From CAZIVP01 sp964542915 (GTDB lineage: Bacteria > Calditrichota > Calditrichia > Calditrichales > Calditrichaceae), in NCBI GenBank assembly GCA_964542915.1, contig CAZIVP010000003.1, positions 310,001 to 374,000 on the forward strand: 64,000 nt of DNA, written 5' to 3'. Shown here piece after piece: positions 16,945 through 26,408 of this stretch; the stretch's first letter is position 1; every line of letters starts with the position of its first letter. The notes below the pieces were generated by a model, which worked only from the letters and a program-made list of their open reading frames with translations, was not told the DNA's origin and did not search any database. The translations under genes were made by a program, and so were the position numbers.

Positions 16945-17394
16945 TTATCCCGTTGCGATCAGCTCGCGAATACGGTCGATTAATGCTGGGAAGAAAAGGG
17001 GTTTTTCAAAAAATCGATCCCGGTGTTCGACCAGATACGCATCAAAACCCATGGCATGGCCCGAAACAAACAGGAAGGGAATGGCGCGCAGCGCCGGTTG
17101 GCTCTGTACCCAGCGATAAAACGTGATGCCATCTTCGCCCGGCAGGCCTACATCGGTGATGATGCAATCCACATCTGTTTCATTCAATTGCCAACGTGCT
17201 TCTGCGGCCGAAGTAGCGATATGAACCGTAAAGCCGGCGCTCTTCAAATAAAAGCGGCACAACTTGAGGGCTTGCCGGTCGTCGTCTATGTACAGAACGG
17301 TCGCCACTGTATTTACCCACTGTTTGTACTCTTTCGTTTTCCTGTGTAACTTTGAAAGATACGATGAAGGTGAAAACGCTGCAACCGCAAACAT
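16945..17394 (-). CDS. Single-domain response regulator (receiver, CheY-like)
   Basis: Up to 149 residues, only a receiver domain. The acidic pocket is seen in VLYIDDDRQAL, the phospho-acceptor Asp in IITDVGLPGEDG, the switch Ser in LFVSGHAMG and the conserved Lys in FFEKPLFF. The first 30 or so residues (MFAVAAFSPSSYLSK...) are not part of the fold and the ATG has no clear ribosome-binding site; a GTG start just before VATVLYIDDD would give a compact receiver of about 120 residues. There is no output domain, so it acts through protein contacts or a phosphorelay. No kinase adjoins it. It is divergent from the 17426 metallopeptidase-like gene. Confidence 0.85.
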   Translation of the reverse strand: MFAVAAFSPSSYLSKLHRKTKEYKQWVNTVATVLYIDDDRQALKLCRFYLKSAGFTVHIATSAAEARWQLNETDVDCIITDVGLPGEDGITFYRWVQSQPALRAIPFLFVSGHAMGFDAYLVEHRDRFFEKPLFFPALIDRIRELIATG

Positions 17395-17425
17395 AGAGCA
17401 CGATTAAATTGGTAAGGAGCTGCAT

Positions 17426-20215
17426 GTGCATCGCTATATTCTCTTGATTGTATTGGCTTTCTTCTTGGTAAAGCCCGCAACGGCAAAAATCTGGCAAGTG
17501 GCGGAAGGACGTTACGCAACGGTCGAATACCAACCTTCACGCCAGGCACTGGCCGATTCTCTGCTGAAAATTGCCGAACTTTCCATTCCACGCCTGGCGA
17601 ACATTTTTGATTTATCGTCCAAACAATTCCGTGATGACCGGGTACGGATTATCCTGACGGCAGCGCCCGACATTTCAAACGGATACGCCATAGGAAACAC
17701 GGTGGTGATCTACGCCCTTTCATCCATGTACATGGAATTGTGGACCGGAGACGAACCCTGGTACAAACAGGTCTTAACCCATGAACTGGCCCATTATGTT
17801 ACCTTCCGCAAATTACAACGTAAATTGAATATGCTCGGCGCTTTCATGAGCCTGACCGTCCCACGCTGGTTTTACGAAGGTACGGCACAGTACTATTCGG
17901 AGAAATGGAACGCGTACCGCGGCAACCTCTATCTGAAAAACGCACTGTTCAGCGGCAAACTCAATTACGACGCCATGGAAAATCTTGGCGACGGGCGCCT
18001 GCTTTACGCAACGGCCCACGGATTTGTGCGTCACCTTGCCGACCAGTACGGCGACTCATCACTGGTCGAGGTCATGGCGTACAAAAAAGACGATTGGGTG
18101 TATGATTTCGACGAAGCCTTCGAATCGGTTTTCGGCAAATCCCCGGAGGATCTTTTTCCCGAATTCATCCGCCGCATGGTATTGTATTATGGCGACAAAT
18201 GGGCCGATTATCCGGTCAGTCATGCCGGCCGAAAACTGCCGGCCTTCGGCGACCGTGATCTTCAAATCATCCCGTTGGCGGCGCCGGATTCGGCGTATCT
18301 GGCGGCCAGCCGCTGGCGCAGCAATCACTTCTATCGTTCCCTTTACCTCATTGACATCGCGGCGGATTCCAGTCAACACAAACATTGCCTGACGAATGAA
18401 TTACACACGGAGATTGTAATCAGCGCCGATCAACGTTATCTGGCCTGGGGCCGGTTGCATCTGAGCAGTCGCTTAAATCAGAATGCCATTCGTTACAAAT
18501 GGTATATCTACGACCGGGAAAAAAAGAAGCGTCACGCTTTTCCGGAGGCGTTCCGCGCCCGCCACGCAGTGTTTACGGGCGACTCGACCATTGTACTTGC
18601 TGAAGTCCATCCCGATGGTTCACGATTGCTCGCATACAATTTCCGAAACAATGTGCTGCAAACGGTTGCCGAAAGCGACATGCCGTTCGGCCGAATCACT
18701 GCACATTCCGATCAATCCATTATCCTGACCGCCCAACGCACCAACGGCCAGCGGGATCTGTTCCGTTATGACGGTCAATCACTCCGGGCGCTGACAAACG
18801 ACCGCATCGATGACCGGCGGCCTGTTATGATTGATGAAAACCGCATGATTTTCAATCGGTACGTGGACGAACATCCTTCTCTTGCTTTATATGATTTCGA
18901 ACAGGATACGTTTTATATTTACCTCCGGGATCAATATCCTTACTGGGTGGATTTTGCCGATACTTCGAGAAATGAGCTCATCGTCCATACATGGGCGGCC
19001 GATCGGGACGTTCAATTCAAAAGGATTCATTTAGATACTTTATTGTCTAATCTTGTAAGCCCCGAAAAGGTAACGTTCAAACCGCGTTACGCTTCCTGGA
19101 CGCAAAAAAGACCGACGCCCGTACATTTATTCGATCTGCCGGATACCAGTCTGGCAGAGGTGGAGCGCAACCGCGTCCGTTTTCCGCAGAAATCCATGGA
19201 ACATATTCTGTCGGCCGCCTTCCCGACGGTGGATAATGAAGCGGGCGCAGGACTTTACGGAATGACCGCCTGGGCGGAGCCCTTGCAACGTCAAGCCTTT
19301 GCAGGGGGGTTCGTTCTCTTTCCGCAAGACTGGTATCGGTCTCTGGTCGCCGTCAATCATTATTTGAAAGCGTTGAACAGCGACTGGATCACAACCCTTT
19401 ATCACGGACCGGTATTATCGTCTTTTGATGACGGACGCTATTACACCCTTTACCAGGATATCGCCAATGTGCAATGGGCGCGCTCCATCTATCTCAACGG
19501 ACGTTCGCGCTGGTTATTGCGCCCTGCATTGGATTACAGTGTCTATCATCACAAATGGGTCGATCAATTACCCGGCGCGCCCGAAACCTTTCAGTACCAC
19601 GGTCCCGGTGCAAGCTTGCAGCTTCGCTATCTTCTTCCGACCCGGTTTTACCCTGTGCTGCCCAAGCGGCTGTGGCGCCTTTCTGCGGATATTTTCAAAT
19701 CCATTGATCAGCACTACGATTTCACCGTTTATCAACTGGGTCTGAAATTGGCAAGCAATCTTATCATCGAAGAATTCGGCTGGCAGGGACATTTGGATTA
19801 TCTGAAACAAACGGGTCAAATGCCGCCGCTTAAATCGCTGGGGATCGATCGCTATTACCAACTGGGCATTCCCAGAGATTACAAATTTAGCCGGGTCGTC
19901 CGCGGGTTGCGCGAGGATATCTACGGTTCGGAAATGGTGTGGACGTCCCAAAATCTATCCTGGGTTGTGAAAGAGAACACGGGATTGACCATTTTAACCT
20001 ATCCCGTGAACAACCTCATGTTGACTGCTTTTCTCGATTATGCCCGTATCGATCAGGCGGACAAGGATTCGGACGCGTATGGTTACGGTGGCGAACTTTC
20101 ATTCGGACCCTCCTTGATGCGCGTCGGGCTGGGATATGCTTTCGGTCATGGCGTGGAAAGAGATCGCACCGAAGAGGCGTATATTCGCTTATCGTTTTAT
20201 CTACCGACGCTTTGA
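17426..20215 (+). CDS. Secreted gluzincin-like peptidase with propeller and barrel-like C-terminus
   Basis: 929 residues from a GTG at 17426, chosen because AAGGAG ends 6 nt before it (an overlapping ATG at 17424 is out of frame). The signal peptide ends about residue 20 (LVKPATA). A zinc-peptidase site is visible: HELAH at 119-123 and the likely third ligand Glu151 in WFYEGTAQYYSE, the spacing of gluzincin (peptidase-MA-like) families. Residues about 270-560 carry TolB-like propeller strands (RSLYLIDIAADSSQ, YLAWGRLHLSS, QRDLFRYDGQSLRALT). The last 300 or so residues have alternating aromatic/polar strands (WSADIFKSIDQHYDF-like, YGYGGELSFGPSLMRVGLGY), typical of an outer-membrane barrel. Probably outer-membrane-associated; substrate unknown. 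Preceded by its own intergenic region. Confidence 0.78.
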   Translation: MHRYILLIVLAFFLVKPATAKIWQVAEGRYATVEYQPSRQALADSLLKIAELSIPRLANIFDLSSKQFRDDRVRIILTAAPDISNGYAIGNTVVIYALSSMYMELWTGDEPWYKQVLTHELAHYVTFRKLQRKLNMLGAFMSLTVPRWFYEGTAQYYSEKWNAYRGNLYLKNALFSGKLNYDAMENLGDGRLLYATAHGFVRHLADQYGDSSLVEVMAYKKDDWVYDFDEAFESVFGKSPEDLFPEFIRRMVLYYGDKWADYPVSHAGRKLPAFGDRDLQIIPLAAPDSAYLAASRWRSNHFYRSLYLIDIAADSSQHKHCLTNELHTEIVISADQRYLAWGRLHLSSRLNQNAIRYKWYIYDREKKKRHAFPEAFRARHAVFTGDSTIVLAEVHPDGSRLLAYNFRNNVLQTVAESDMPFGRITAHSDQSIILTAQRTNGQRDLFRYDGQSLRALTNDRIDDRRPVMIDENRMIFNRYVDEHPSLALYDFEQDTFYIYLRDQYPYWVDFADTSRNELIVHTWAADRDVQFKRIHLDTLLSNLVSPEKVTFKPRYASWTQKRPTPVHLFDLPDTSLAEVERNRVRFPQKSMEHILSAAFPTVDNEAGAGLYGMTAWAEPLQRQAFAGGFVLFPQDWYRSLVAVNHYLKALNSDWITTLYHGPVLSSFDDGRYYTLYQDIANVQWARSIYLNGRSRWLLRPALDYSVYHHKWVDQLPGAPETFQYHGPGASLQLRYLLPTRFYPVLPKRLWRLSADIFKSIDQHYDFTVYQLGLKLASNLIIEEFGWQGHLDYLKQTGQMPPLKSLGIDRYYQLGIPRDYKFSRVVRGLREDIYGSEMVWTSQNLSWVVKENTGLTILTYPVNNLMLTAFLDYARIDQADKDSDAYGYGGELSFGPSLMRVGLGYAFGHGVERDRTEEAYIRLSFYLPTL

Positions 20216-20600
20216 ACGTCCGCTTCGGTTCTTGAAGAAGCTACTTGGCGTGCATGAAGCCGGCATTTTGTATTACGGGGCTGAAAGTGTGACTCTTGCT
20301 CGTAACAGCCGATTTATGAACGTTTTGACACCATTAATATTATATTGAAAAATATCAGATAACATTTTAATTTACTTTTTTACACATTTTGATTTATTTC
20401 ACACAGGATGCGCCTGACCGCTTCTAAGTTTGGCTCTATTTATCGCTTGCACGTTACCGTTATGTAAGTGACGTGGCGGAGCTGTGTTAAAGCGAATACA
20501 ATGTTTTCTTCAACCTTAACCGTTCCCCACTCAACCGGAAAACACCTCCAAGCCTTAAATGATACAAAAAGCGTTTATCAAATAACATTAGGATACTTTC
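20216..20600. other. Intergenic region upstream of the polysaccharide locus
   Basis: About 385 bp. It becomes strongly AT-rich around 20330-20400 and is the likely site of the promoter for the polysaccharide export gene. No gene, repeat or clear terminator recognised. I looked for a JUMPstart/ops element and found none. Confidence 0.45.
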
Positions 20601-22895
20601 ATGTCGCGGATTTTATCAGCAGGAATCATTATTTTCATTTTAACGGCCGCGCCGTTGAACGGCCAGTCTCTCGAAGAATTGCGCCAACTGGAACAGGTAA
20701 AGAAACAGCTGGAAGATATGGGCGAATTGCCGGAGCAAACCGAAAAACCCGATGCGGAAAGCGCGCGCTCGCTCGAAGTATTTCAGGATACCGTTTCGAA
20801 GTTGCCGCAACAAAAACAAAAAAAACAGGCGGCCGCAAAGCCGGCGGACACATCGGAGCAACAACGGGCTGCGGCGCAAACCGAAAATGAAACGTTGCCT
20901 TATTTCGGTTTCGATGTGTTCAAAACCGCCTCCCTCGATCTCAAGCCGGAGGTATATGGTCCTGTTGACGCCGACTATCCGCTGGGACCCGGCGATGAAA
21001 TCGTCATTACCGTATGGGGCGAAGTGGAACTGCGCCATGAACTCACCATCAATCGTCAGGGACAACTGTACATACCGGATGTGGGTTTGGTCGAGGCCAT
21101 GGGCCTGACGGTGGACGCCCTGACAAAGAAATTGACCAATGTAATGGGGCAATCGTACGCATCCATATTAAAGGGTAACGCCTTTCTGGATGTCTCTCTG
21201 GGCAAATTGCGCACCATTCGAATTTATGTGGTCGGTCATGTGAACCAACCCGGCGTATATACCGTGCCGGCGTTCACCTCCGCCTTTCATATGCTCTTTT
21301 ACGCCAACGGCGTTCGCCGGAGCGGTTCCTTACGGAACATCCGGATTGTGCGCAAAGACCGGGTGTTGGCCGGCCTGGATTTTTACGAATTCCTGACCGA
21401 AGGGAAAAAATTCGCCGAGGTACGGTTACAGAACAACGACGTCATTGTGGTTCCGCCTTCCGGAAAACTAGTTCATCTGAACGGCGCCGTGGTGAATCCC
21501 GCTATTTACGAATTGAAGGAAGCGGAAGGCTTAACCACTTTGTTTCAATATGCCGGCGGTTTTAAAGAGAACGCCTATATCGAACTCATTCCAATCGAAC
21601 GCTTCGTCAACAATAAAGAACGCAAATTGCTGGAGGTTAATTACGATCGGCTGCGGCGTGACAGCATGGATTTTGATCTGAAAGACGGCGACCGCATTTC
21701 CGTTCTCACTTTGGATCGCGATCTCGAGAATTATGTGACCATCAACGGGCCGATCTATGGTCCGCGGCGTTTTGAATTCTATCGCGGCATGACCATCAGC
21801 GAACTGTTCACCAGAGTCGACAGCGTTAAAGGCGACGCCTACCTGGAACGGGTACACATCACCCGAACGTTGCCCGACGACCGCAAGCGGCTCTTCTCCA
21901 TCAATCTGCGCGAATTCCTCGAAAACGAGCAACAGGATTTTTTACTGGCGCCGGAAGATCAAATCGCCATACAATCCGTCAATACCCTGTTTCCGGCCGA
22001 CTCCGTCCATATCTTCGGCGCGGTGAACCGGCCCGGTACGTATTTATTAAAAGAAGATATGACGCTCAAGGATCTGATATTTGCGGCCGGCGGATTCCGG
22101 GAAGACGCGGTCATCGAGCAAGCCGAAATCTCGCGGGTTGATCCGCAAAATCCCTATTCGGAGCGCTTGGCGACGATTTTACATGTGGCCATCGATTCCA
22201 ACTACACCAAGCGCTTAAACGAGGAAAGCGGCGAACTCTTTTTTCTGCAGCCTTACGACAATGTCTTCATCCGCGCCAACAGCGATTGGGAGTTGCAGCG
22301 CAATGTGACCATCCGCGGCGAAGTGGATAAGCCGGGTGTTTACACGCTTCGCAACAAGACCGAACGCATCACCGATGTGATCGCGCGCGCCGGCGGTTTG
22401 AAAGCCACGGCCTATCCCGAAGGCGCCACCCTGGTGCGCAATAAGAATAATGTGGGCCAGATCGGACTCGACTTTAATAAAGTGTTTGAAGATCCCGCCC
22501 GCGATGAAAACATCTATTTACAACACCGCGACGTGATCACCATCCCCGAACGGCTCAGCACCGTGAAAATCGTCGGCGGCGTGCACTTCCCGAGCAGTAT
22601 ATTATTTGAAAAAGGCAGGGGTATGGATTATTACCTGCAGGCAGCCGGCGGCCTGACCGACCTGGCCGACAAAGATAACATAACCGTGCGACTCGCCAAC
22701 GGACGCACCATGCAGCCGCAGCGTTTCCTGTTCTGGGAATATCTGCCCGACGACATTACCGCGGGGAGCACCATCGTTGTGCCGGTTTTGCAGGAACGCG
22801 AAGGCATCGACTGGTCTTCGGCCATCCGCGATGTGGCCGCTATCATGAGCAGCGCCGCCACGACCATCTTGATTATCGATCGGCTACAGAAGTAA
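20601..22895 (+). CDS. Outer-membrane polysaccharide export protein, Wza-like, with multiple SLBB domains
   Basis: 764 residues. The signal peptide ends near PLNGQ (residue 21), then a Glu/Gln/Lys-rich coiled stretch (25-95). The Poly_export domain begins at YPLGPGDEIVITVWGE (about 126-141). About six SLBB-type repeats follow, recognisable from VVGHVNQPGVYTVP, LNGAVVNPAIYEL, INGPIYGPRRFEF, IFGAVNRPGTYLL, IRGEVDKPGVYTL and IVGGVHFPSSILF. Wza forms the outer-membrane exit pore for capsule or exopolysaccharide; this one is roughly twice Wza's length because of the extra SLBB units and has no lipobox cysteine. First gene of the surface-polysaccharide locus and likely partner of the Wzz-like protein at 23827. 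No Wzc tyrosine kinase is present here. Confidence 0.9.
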   Translation: MSRILSAGIIIFILTAAPLNGQSLEELRQLEQVKKQLEDMGELPEQTEKPDAESARSLEVFQDTVSKLPQQKQKKQAAAKPADTSEQQRAAAQTENETLPYFGFDVFKTASLDLKPEVYGPVDADYPLGPGDEIVITVWGEVELRHELTINRQGQLYIPDVGLVEAMGLTVDALTKKLTNVMGQSYASILKGNAFLDVSLGKLRTIRIYVVGHVNQPGVYTVPAFTSAFHMLFYANGVRRSGSLRNIRIVRKDRVLAGLDFYEFLTEGKKFAEVRLQNNDVIVVPPSGKLVHLNGAVVNPAIYELKEAEGLTTLFQYAGGFKENAYIELIPIERFVNNKERKLLEVNYDRLRRDSMDFDLKDGDRISVLTLDRDLENYVTINGPIYGPRRFEFYRGMTISELFTRVDSVKGDAYLERVHITRTLPDDRKRLFSINLREFLENEQQDFLLAPEDQIAIQSVNTLFPADSVHIFGAVNRPGTYLLKEDMTLKDLIFAAGGFREDAVIEQAEISRVDPQNPYSERLATILHVAIDSNYTKRLNEESGELFFLQPYDNVFIRANSDWELQRNVTIRGEVDKPGVYTLRNKTERITDVIARAGGLKATAYPEGATLVRNKNNVGQIGLDFNKVFEDPARDENIYLQHRDVITIPERLSTVKIVGGVHFPSSILFEKGRGMDYYLQAAGGLTDLADKDNITVRLANGRTMQPQRFLFWEYLPDDITAGSTIVVPVLQEREGIDWSSAIRDVAAIMSSAATTILIIDRLQK

Positions 22896-22961
22896 AGAAA
22901 TCAGAAAAGTGGAAAGAGAAGATAGGGATTCGAATTAAGTAAGAAGGTAAAAGGAAAAATC

Positions 22962-22991
22962 AGGGGTTAATACGGCGCACGTTTAACCCCT
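22962..22991 (+). terminator. Likely Rho-independent terminator after the Wza-like gene
   Basis: AGGGGTTAA (22962-22970) pairs with TTAACCCCT (22983-22991) across a 12-nt loop, followed by a pyrimidine-rich tail with several T-runs (tcttttctcatttctc). It lies 67 bp after the stop codon and 54 bp before rfbC. Confidence 0.55.
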
Positions 22992-23044
22992 CTTTTCTCA
23001 TTTCTCTTTTCTCTTTAACTTCCATTCACTTTTAACGTTCAACC

Positions 23045-23605
23045 ATGCCATTTACCTTCGAACGCGCATCTCTGCCGGACATTGTGATCATCAAACCGCG
23101 GCAGTTTTCCGATAACCGTGGCCTGTTTATGGAAACGTACAAACAATCCGATTTCAAGGCCAACGGGATCGATAGAGCGTTTGTGCAGGATAACCATTCA
23201 CACTCTGTGCAGGGTGTGTTAAGGGGCTTGCATTATCAAACACCGCCGCACGCGCAGGCCAAGCTTGTGCGTTGTTTGCGCGGTCGCATATTTGATGTGG
23301 CCGTGGATATACGGCGATCCTCGCCGCAATTCGGGCAGTGGTTTGCGTATGAACTGGACGGTCAATCAGCTACGATGCTCTATATTCCCGAAGGCTTTGC
23401 CCACGGCTTTTATACGCTGAGCGACGAAGCGGAGGTCTTGTATAAGGTAACGGCCGAGTACGCGCCGCAACATGATTGCGGCATTCGTTGGAACGATCCC
23501 GAGATCGGGATCGAATGGCCGGATGGAGCGGTGTATTTATCCGATCGGGATAAAAACCATCCGCTGTTGAACGCGGCCGAATTGCCGGACAACTTCGCCA
23601 AATAA
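23045..23605 (+). CDS. rfbC: dTDP-4-dehydrorhamnose 3,5-epimerase
   Basis: 186 residues, normal length for RmlC. Epimerises dTDP-4-keto-6-deoxyglucose at C3 and C5 on the way to dTDP-L-rhamnose. Family landmarks: DNRGLFMETY (23-32), QDNHSHSVQGVLRGLHYQ (48-65) with the catalytic His63, KLVRCLRGRIFDVAVDIR (73-90), and IPEGFAHGFYTLSD with the catalytic-region aromatic. The remaining rhamnose genes (rfbA, rfbB, rfbD) are not in the window, so they must lie elsewhere if rhamnose is made. The position between Wza-like and Wzz-like genes points to rhamnose, or another 6-deoxyhexose, in the surface polysaccharide. Confidence 0.95.
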   Translation: MPFTFERASLPDIVIIKPRQFSDNRGLFMETYKQSDFKANGIDRAFVQDNHSHSVQGVLRGLHYQTPPHAQAKLVRCLRGRIFDVAVDIRRSSPQFGQWFAYELDGQSATMLYIPEGFAHGFYTLSDEAEVLYKVTAEYAPQHDCGIRWNDPEIGIEWPDGAVYLSDRDKNHPLLNAAELPDNFAK

Positions 23606-23826
23606 TCGCCGCTTGTTCAAAGTGCACCAAAATGACTGTAATTAAAGATGGGATATCTTTAAATTGGACGAAGGATGAGCGAAAGAGAGACAAAGGAAAG
23701 AAGATAGGACAAATTGGCATATTCTTTTATCCTGCGTCTGCAGCATCTATTATATAAGCGTTACAGTCGTTAACTACAAATAAAATACGCACGATCAATC
23801 CTTCAATTTAAATATCGGATTTTCTA

Positions 23827-25023
23827 ATGACAGACGCCAACCACGAAGAAAAAAACCTGGAAGCGGGCCCGGAACAGAACAAAGCGAATGAGCCCCAGGT
23901 TTCCATACTCGATTTTTTTATTGTTTTGTTGAATAATGCCGGTAAAATCATAAAGACGACGATTATATTCATTATTTTGGGTGCACTGATTGCCTTTTTA
24001 AAACCGGACAGTTTTCAGAGCGACGCCAAATTGATTCCGGATGTTCAGGATCCGGAATCAATGGGAGCGAGCAGCCTGGCCCGCATCGGCCGCTCATTTG
24101 GACTGGATATTGGCGATAACATGCAGGGTATGGGATTAACCGCGCTGGCCTTTCCCGATATTCTTACCAGCCGGGAGGTATTGCATAACGTCATGCACGA
24201 TCACTTTTATATTGCAGAATTAGACAGTACCATGGCGCTGGTCGATTATTTGAATTATATGTCATTCTCAGATTATGTAAAAAAATACACCATCGGTTTG
24301 CCTTTTGTAATCAAGAAAGCATTGTTAGGCGGAACCGATAAGGAAAGCGGCGCTGAGTCTGAGGATATTTTAATATTAAACAAGGAAGAAAGCACCGCAT
24401 TAGGTTTGCTGTTAAAGCAGTATGTCTCAGTAGACAAGGATATCGAGACCGGTATTCTGACTATCACGGTAACGGCCCCAGAAGCAGGGCTTTCCGCAAA
24501 ACTTGCCTCGCGCATTTTGAAGCATTTTAAGGATCGCGTACAGCGTATTTATACGCAGAAAGCCAAAGAACAACTGGCATTTGTACAAAACCTATATGAT
24601 GAAGCACAGGCGCAGTTACGCACGGCCGAAAATGAACTGGCGGAATTTATGTTGAAAAACAGCAACCCCCAAACGGCCCGCCTGCAGATTGAACTGGAAC
24701 GTTTACGCCGCAATGTGGACTTTAAGGCCAGTGTGTTTACGGAGGTACAAAATCGATTAACGAATGCGGAGATTGAGCTTAAACGCAGTGAGCCTGTGAT
24801 TACCATTCTGGAGAAGCCCGGCAAACCGTTAAATCCAACAGGATTTGGATTAAAGATGTTGGTCATTCTATTTTTACTGATAGGCCTCTTTGTGAGCATT
24901 GTTTGGATATATTTAGGTAAATATTTAAGTTTTGTTTTTGATAATCCTATTGACCGAACCAAACTTAACAACCTTAAGGAATTATTGAGAAGTAATCGCA
25001 TTTTGAGATCATTTTTTAAATGA
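23827..25023 (+). CDS. Polysaccharide chain-length determinant, Wzz/PCP family
   Basis: 398 residues with the polysaccharide co-polymerase layout: short cytoplasmic N-terminus, membrane helix at about 38-60 (IIKTTIIFIILGALIAFL), a large periplasmic domain with helical coiled-coil character (about 235-320), the Pro-rich EKPGKPLNPTGFG before the second membrane helix (about 340-365), and a short basic C-terminus. No C-terminal Walker-A kinase domain, so it is Wzz-like rather than Wzc-like. It sets the modal chain length of a polymer made by the Wzy-like protein at 27227 and probably docks with the Wza-like exporter. Followed 30 bp later by the flippase gene. Confidence 0.88.
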   Translation: MTDANHEEKNLEAGPEQNKANEPQVSILDFFIVLLNNAGKIIKTTIIFIILGALIAFLKPDSFQSDAKLIPDVQDPESMGASSLARIGRSFGLDIGDNMQGMGLTALAFPDILTSREVLHNVMHDHFYIAELDSTMALVDYLNYMSFSDYVKKYTIGLPFVIKKALLGGTDKESGAESEDILILNKEESTALGLLLKQYVSVDKDIETGILTITVTAPEAGLSAKLASRILKHFKDRVQRIYTQKAKEQLAFVQNLYDEAQAQLRTAENELAEFMLKNSNPQTARLQIELERLRRNVDFKASVFTEVQNRLTNAEIELKRSEPVITILEKPGKPLNPTGFGLKMLVILFLLIGLFVSIVWIYLGKYLSFVFDNPIDRTKLNNLKELLRSNRILRSFFK

Positions 25024-25053
25024 GCGCTTTACTTTGACATATAAAGCACTGGT

Positions 25054-26379
25054 TTGATCAATATTTTGAGACGCATATCCAGCTTAAATAAAGACCTCTT
25101 CTCAGGCGCAGTATCCGCCGGTAGTACAACTTTATTGGTTATTATAACCTATCCGGTGTATCTCCATTTTCTGGGAACGGAATTGTATGGGCTATGGACA
25201 ACGCTTAACGTTTTGTTGATTTTTGCAAGAATGGTCAATGTGAATACCTCTCCGGCAATAACCAAGTTTATAGCGCGTAGTTATGAAAATAAACAGATAT
25301 ACGAAACGATTCGCTACATTATTTCGGCCCTCTATATTGTTATAACGATTTCATTATTGATTATCGCAATATTATTTATTGTGAGAGCGCCGCTTGCCGG
25401 CTTACTTGATCTGCAACCCAACTATTATCAAATTGCCGTCGATATTATACCATTGATTGCATTATTGATCGCTTCAGTTTTAATGATGATGGTATTCAAT
25501 GGCGCTTTAATGGGTTTGGGTAAAGTTCAGTTAGCCAACTATTTGACACTATTCAGAGATGTAATAAGATTTGCTTTTGCTGTAATATTTTTATTAGCAG
25601 GTCTTGGCGTGTGGTCCATTCCTATCGGATGGCTAATAGCAAATTTAATTATTTTTATTGTATTTAATGTGTTTATCCATAGACAATTAAAGAGCAACAT
25701 TTACAAGTTCCTTAAAATAGACTGGGCTAAGACCAAAGAAATTATGAAATTCGGTAAATATTTAACCGGGGCGCATATCGCCAATCTCGGTTTTTTACCG
25801 TTTGTGAAATTCGTTATTGCCCGGTATATCGGTCTTTCTGAAGTAACCTTTTTTGATATTGCCTGGAAGGTATTAGTGAGCATTAAAACAGCCATCGACA
25901 AAGCGAATCAAACCGTTATCCCCTATATTGGCCGCAAATTTAAGGATATTGAAGGCCTGACTTATAAACAAAATTTGAAAGAAATAAGGACGATCCATCA
26001 TAATGCACTCAAGTTTGCATTAAGCATTAGCCTCCCTTTATACGCAGTGTTATTCTTTTTTTCAAAACCTATTTTTTCAGTATGGTTAGGCAATAATTAC
26101 GATTTCACCATTTCAAAAATTATAATGATTTTAGTTTCTGCATTTATTATGGATGCCGTGGCTTCTCCTGTATATTTTTCTTTTATCGGCATTGGTATGC
26201 CAAATCTTTGTATGTATTCGGATACACTAAAATCATTCATAACATTTGTGTGTATAATGATCGCCATTTTTGTATTGCAAATAAATCTAATATATATAAC
26301 CATAATTATACTTACCTCATTAATCTTGTCAAAATTATTTTTAATAAATCGTTTTCATAAGATTGTCGGCTATATCTAA
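25054..26379 (+). CDS. Polysaccharide flippase, Wzx/MATE-like
   Basis: 441 residues, about 12 hydrophobic helices spread over the whole length. N-terminal SGAVSAGSTTLLVIITYPVY and HFLGTELYGLWTTLNVL match the first helices of Wzx/RfbX O-antigen flippases (MOP superfamily). It would move undecaprenyl-linked oligosaccharide units across the inner membrane for polymerisation. The start chosen is TTG at 25054, since no ATG lies before the first helix; a second TTG a few codons later is equally possible. Downstream of a Wzz-like and upstream of sulfotransferase, Wzy-like and glycosyltransferase genes, which supports the role. The AT-rich composition of the locus begins here. Confidence 0.85.
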   Translation: MINILRRISSLNKDLFSGAVSAGSTTLLVIITYPVYLHFLGTELYGLWTTLNVLLIFARMVNVNTSPAITKFIARSYENKQIYETIRYIISALYIVITISLLIIAILFIVRAPLAGLLDLQPNYYQIAVDIIPLIALLIASVLMMMVFNGALMGLGKVQLANYLTLFRDVIRFAFAVIFLLAGLGVWSIPIGWLIANLIIFIVFNVFIHRQLKSNIYKFLKIDWAKTKEIMKFGKYLTGAHIANLGFLPFVKFVIARYIGLSEVTFFDIAWKVLVSIKTAIDKANQTVIPYIGRKFKDIEGLTYKQNLKEIRTIHHNALKFALSISLPLYAVLFFFSKPIFSVWLGNNYDFTISKIIMILVSAFIMDAVASPVYFSFIGIGMPNLCMYSDTLKSFITFVCIMIAIFVLQINLIYITIIILTSLILSKLFLINRFHKIVGYI

Positions 26380-26408
26380 AACAAAATTATATTCCGGTGT
26401 AAATTTTA

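Noticed and set aside
20136..20348. 70-codon frame at the end of the metallopeptidase gene
   Set aside because: It begins inside the 929-aa gene in another frame, with no ribosome-binding site.
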